A stretch of DNA of 7,298 nt from CAYVQU01 sp964453155 (GTDB taxonomy: Bacteria; Chloroflexota; Anaerolineae; Anaerolineales; UBA11858). The DNA lies in contig CAYVQU010000231.1 in NCBI GenBank assembly GCA_964453155.1, positions 1 through 7,298 on the forward strand, given 5' to 3'. Below the pieces are notes generated by a model. The model saw only the letters and a list, made by a program, of their open reading frames with translations. It made no database searches and had not been told where the DNA came from. Shown here one piece after another: positions 6,923-7,298 of the stretch (the first letter of the stretch is position 1; every line of letters begins with the position of its first letter). The position numbers and the translations under genes are program-made.

Positions 6923-7192
6923 ATGATGAAGATGATTGTTTCCATCGTTAAAGATGAAGACACCGACCCCGTTATTGATGCCCTGGCAGATGAAGGTTAT
7001 ACCGTCACCCGCATCGCCTCCACCGGGGGGTTCCTCCGGCAAGGCCGCAGCACCCTCATGGTAGGTGTCGCTGCCGATAAAGTCGACGATGCCATTCAAG
7101 TGATTAATGATAATTGCGCTCCCACCGTAGAACCCATTTTACGCCGCGCCACCTTATTTGTCCTCAACGTTGAACATTTTGAGGAAATATAA
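6923..7192 (+). CDS. Free-standing PstA/DarA-like PII-type receptor (probable cyclic-di-AMP-binding protein), copy 2
   Basis: Small cytoplasmic protein of 89 residues (88 if the second ATG, 6926, is used). The second ATG aligns exactly with the start of copy 1 and of PstA and lies 9 bases from AGGAA (6912-6916), so it may be the true start. The core ASTGGFLRQG then STLMVG is the receptor signature. In PstA numbering it keeps T28, G35, F36, L37 and G47, but has G24, T26 and R41 in place of N24, R26 and N41. The B-loop is short, as in copy 1, and the last strand is ATLFVLNV. It lies 116 bp downstream of antiporter 2 and is probably that antiporter's partner by analogy with the first module. Hand-counted GC is about 50%, ten points above copy 1, so the two copies are not a recent duplication. 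Ligand identity is inferred. Confidence 0.9.
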   Translation: MMKMIVSIVKDEDTDPVIDALADEGYTVTRIASTGGFLRQGRSTLMVGVAADKVDDAIQVINDNCAPTVEPILRRATLFVLNVEHFEEI

Positions 7193-7193
7193 A

Positions 7194-7256
7194 ATGGAGA
7201 CCAGAGATAAGCAGTTGAATAACCTCCGGTATAAATCTCTTTCTGGCACGGTTTAG
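7194..7256 (+). CDS. Doubtful 20-codon small ORF after the second receptor
   Basis: ATG at 7194 opens a 20-codon frame ending in TAG at 7254-7256. It starts one base after the receptor stop and has GAGGAA (7181-7186) at a good distance, the same arrangement that serves receptor copy 1. The hydrophilic product (METRDKQLNNLRYKS, then SLSGTV-like end) resembles nothing I know. It may be chance, a remnant of a lost gene, or a leader peptide. An AGAGAT (7203-7208) / ATCTCT (7235-7240) inverted repeat lies inside it but has no T tract and is not a convincing terminator. Confidence 0.15.
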   Translation: METRDKQLNNLRYKSLSGTV

Positions 7257-7298
7257 AAAAGCAGACAAGCACCTTTACAAATTAACAAACGGCTAACG

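Larger units (their letters stand above)
2764..7192 (+). repeat. Ancient tandem duplication: two antiporter plus receptor modules
   Basis: Module 1 (antiporter 2590-4638, receptor 4641-4901) and module 2 (antiporter 4944-6806, receptor 6923-7192) have the same gene order, domain order and strand. The antiporters align almost without gaps from residue 64 of copy 1 and residue 5 of copy 2. The offset is 59 residues at the ND motif and 58 at the GGLRG motif. DNA identity is patchy, with the longest shared runs noticed being about 16-17 bases, for example at 3616-3632 and 5793-5809. This indicates old duplication with protein-level conservation rather than a recent repeat. Confidence 0.8.

Noticed and set aside
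7201..7246. Hairpin after the second receptor (CCAGAGAT with ATCTCT...GG) as the operon terminator
   Set aside because: The stem is broken by a bulge, the loop is long and no T tract follows.
1..7298. tRNA, rRNA, CRISPR array, insertion sequence or phage attachment site
   Set aside because: Almost the whole window is accounted for by five genes; no regular repeats, transposase or RNA-gene signature was seen in the short gaps.

Overview
The window is a compact, all-plus-strand stretch of bacterial DNA. It holds one large glycosidase-like gene followed by two paralogous modules. Each module is a CPA1-type Na+(K+)/H+ antiporter gene with a small PII-like receptor gene downstream. Base composition is moderate (hand counts give about 40% GC for one small gene and 50% for another), all starts are ATG and spacing is tight. 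The protein style (GH63/GH15-like glycosidase, long-tailed CPA1 antiporters) resembles Chloroflexota such as Anaerolineae. That is an impression from protein character, not a proven placement, because no taxonomic marker is present.

Layout: 1-205 is non-coding, with a terminator-like hairpin near the left edge and two short palindromes but no convincing promoter. 206-2590 encodes a 794-residue six-hairpin glycosidase-like protein. Its stop codon overlaps the next start (TAATG). 2590-4638 encodes antiporter 1, which has a signal peptide, a CPA1 membrane domain, a helical tail and a C-terminal PII-like domain of the PstA/DarA (cyclic-di-AMP receptor) type. Two bases later, 4641-4901 encodes a free-standing 86-residue receptor of the same fold. 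After 42 bp, 4944-6806 encodes antiporter 2 with the same order of parts but no signal peptide. After a 116-bp gap with a possible promoter, 6923-7192 encodes a second free receptor. The last 106 bp hold only a doubtful 20-codon ORF.

The main result is that four PstA/DarA-like domains lie in this one locus: two fused to the C-termini of cation/proton antiporters and two free. In Firmicutes, c-di-AMP controls K+ and Na+ transporters mainly through RCK_C (TrkA-C) and USP domains, and PstA/DarA is known there as a free protein without a firmly assigned partner. This locus therefore points to a transporter as the direct partner of that fold, and to mixed assemblies of tethered and free subunits. 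The co-translated glycosidase could act on an osmolyte glycoside or a storage sugar, making the set a candidate osmotic or ion-homeostasis operon. The ligand, the transported ion and the glycosidase substrate are all inferred, not shown by the sequence.
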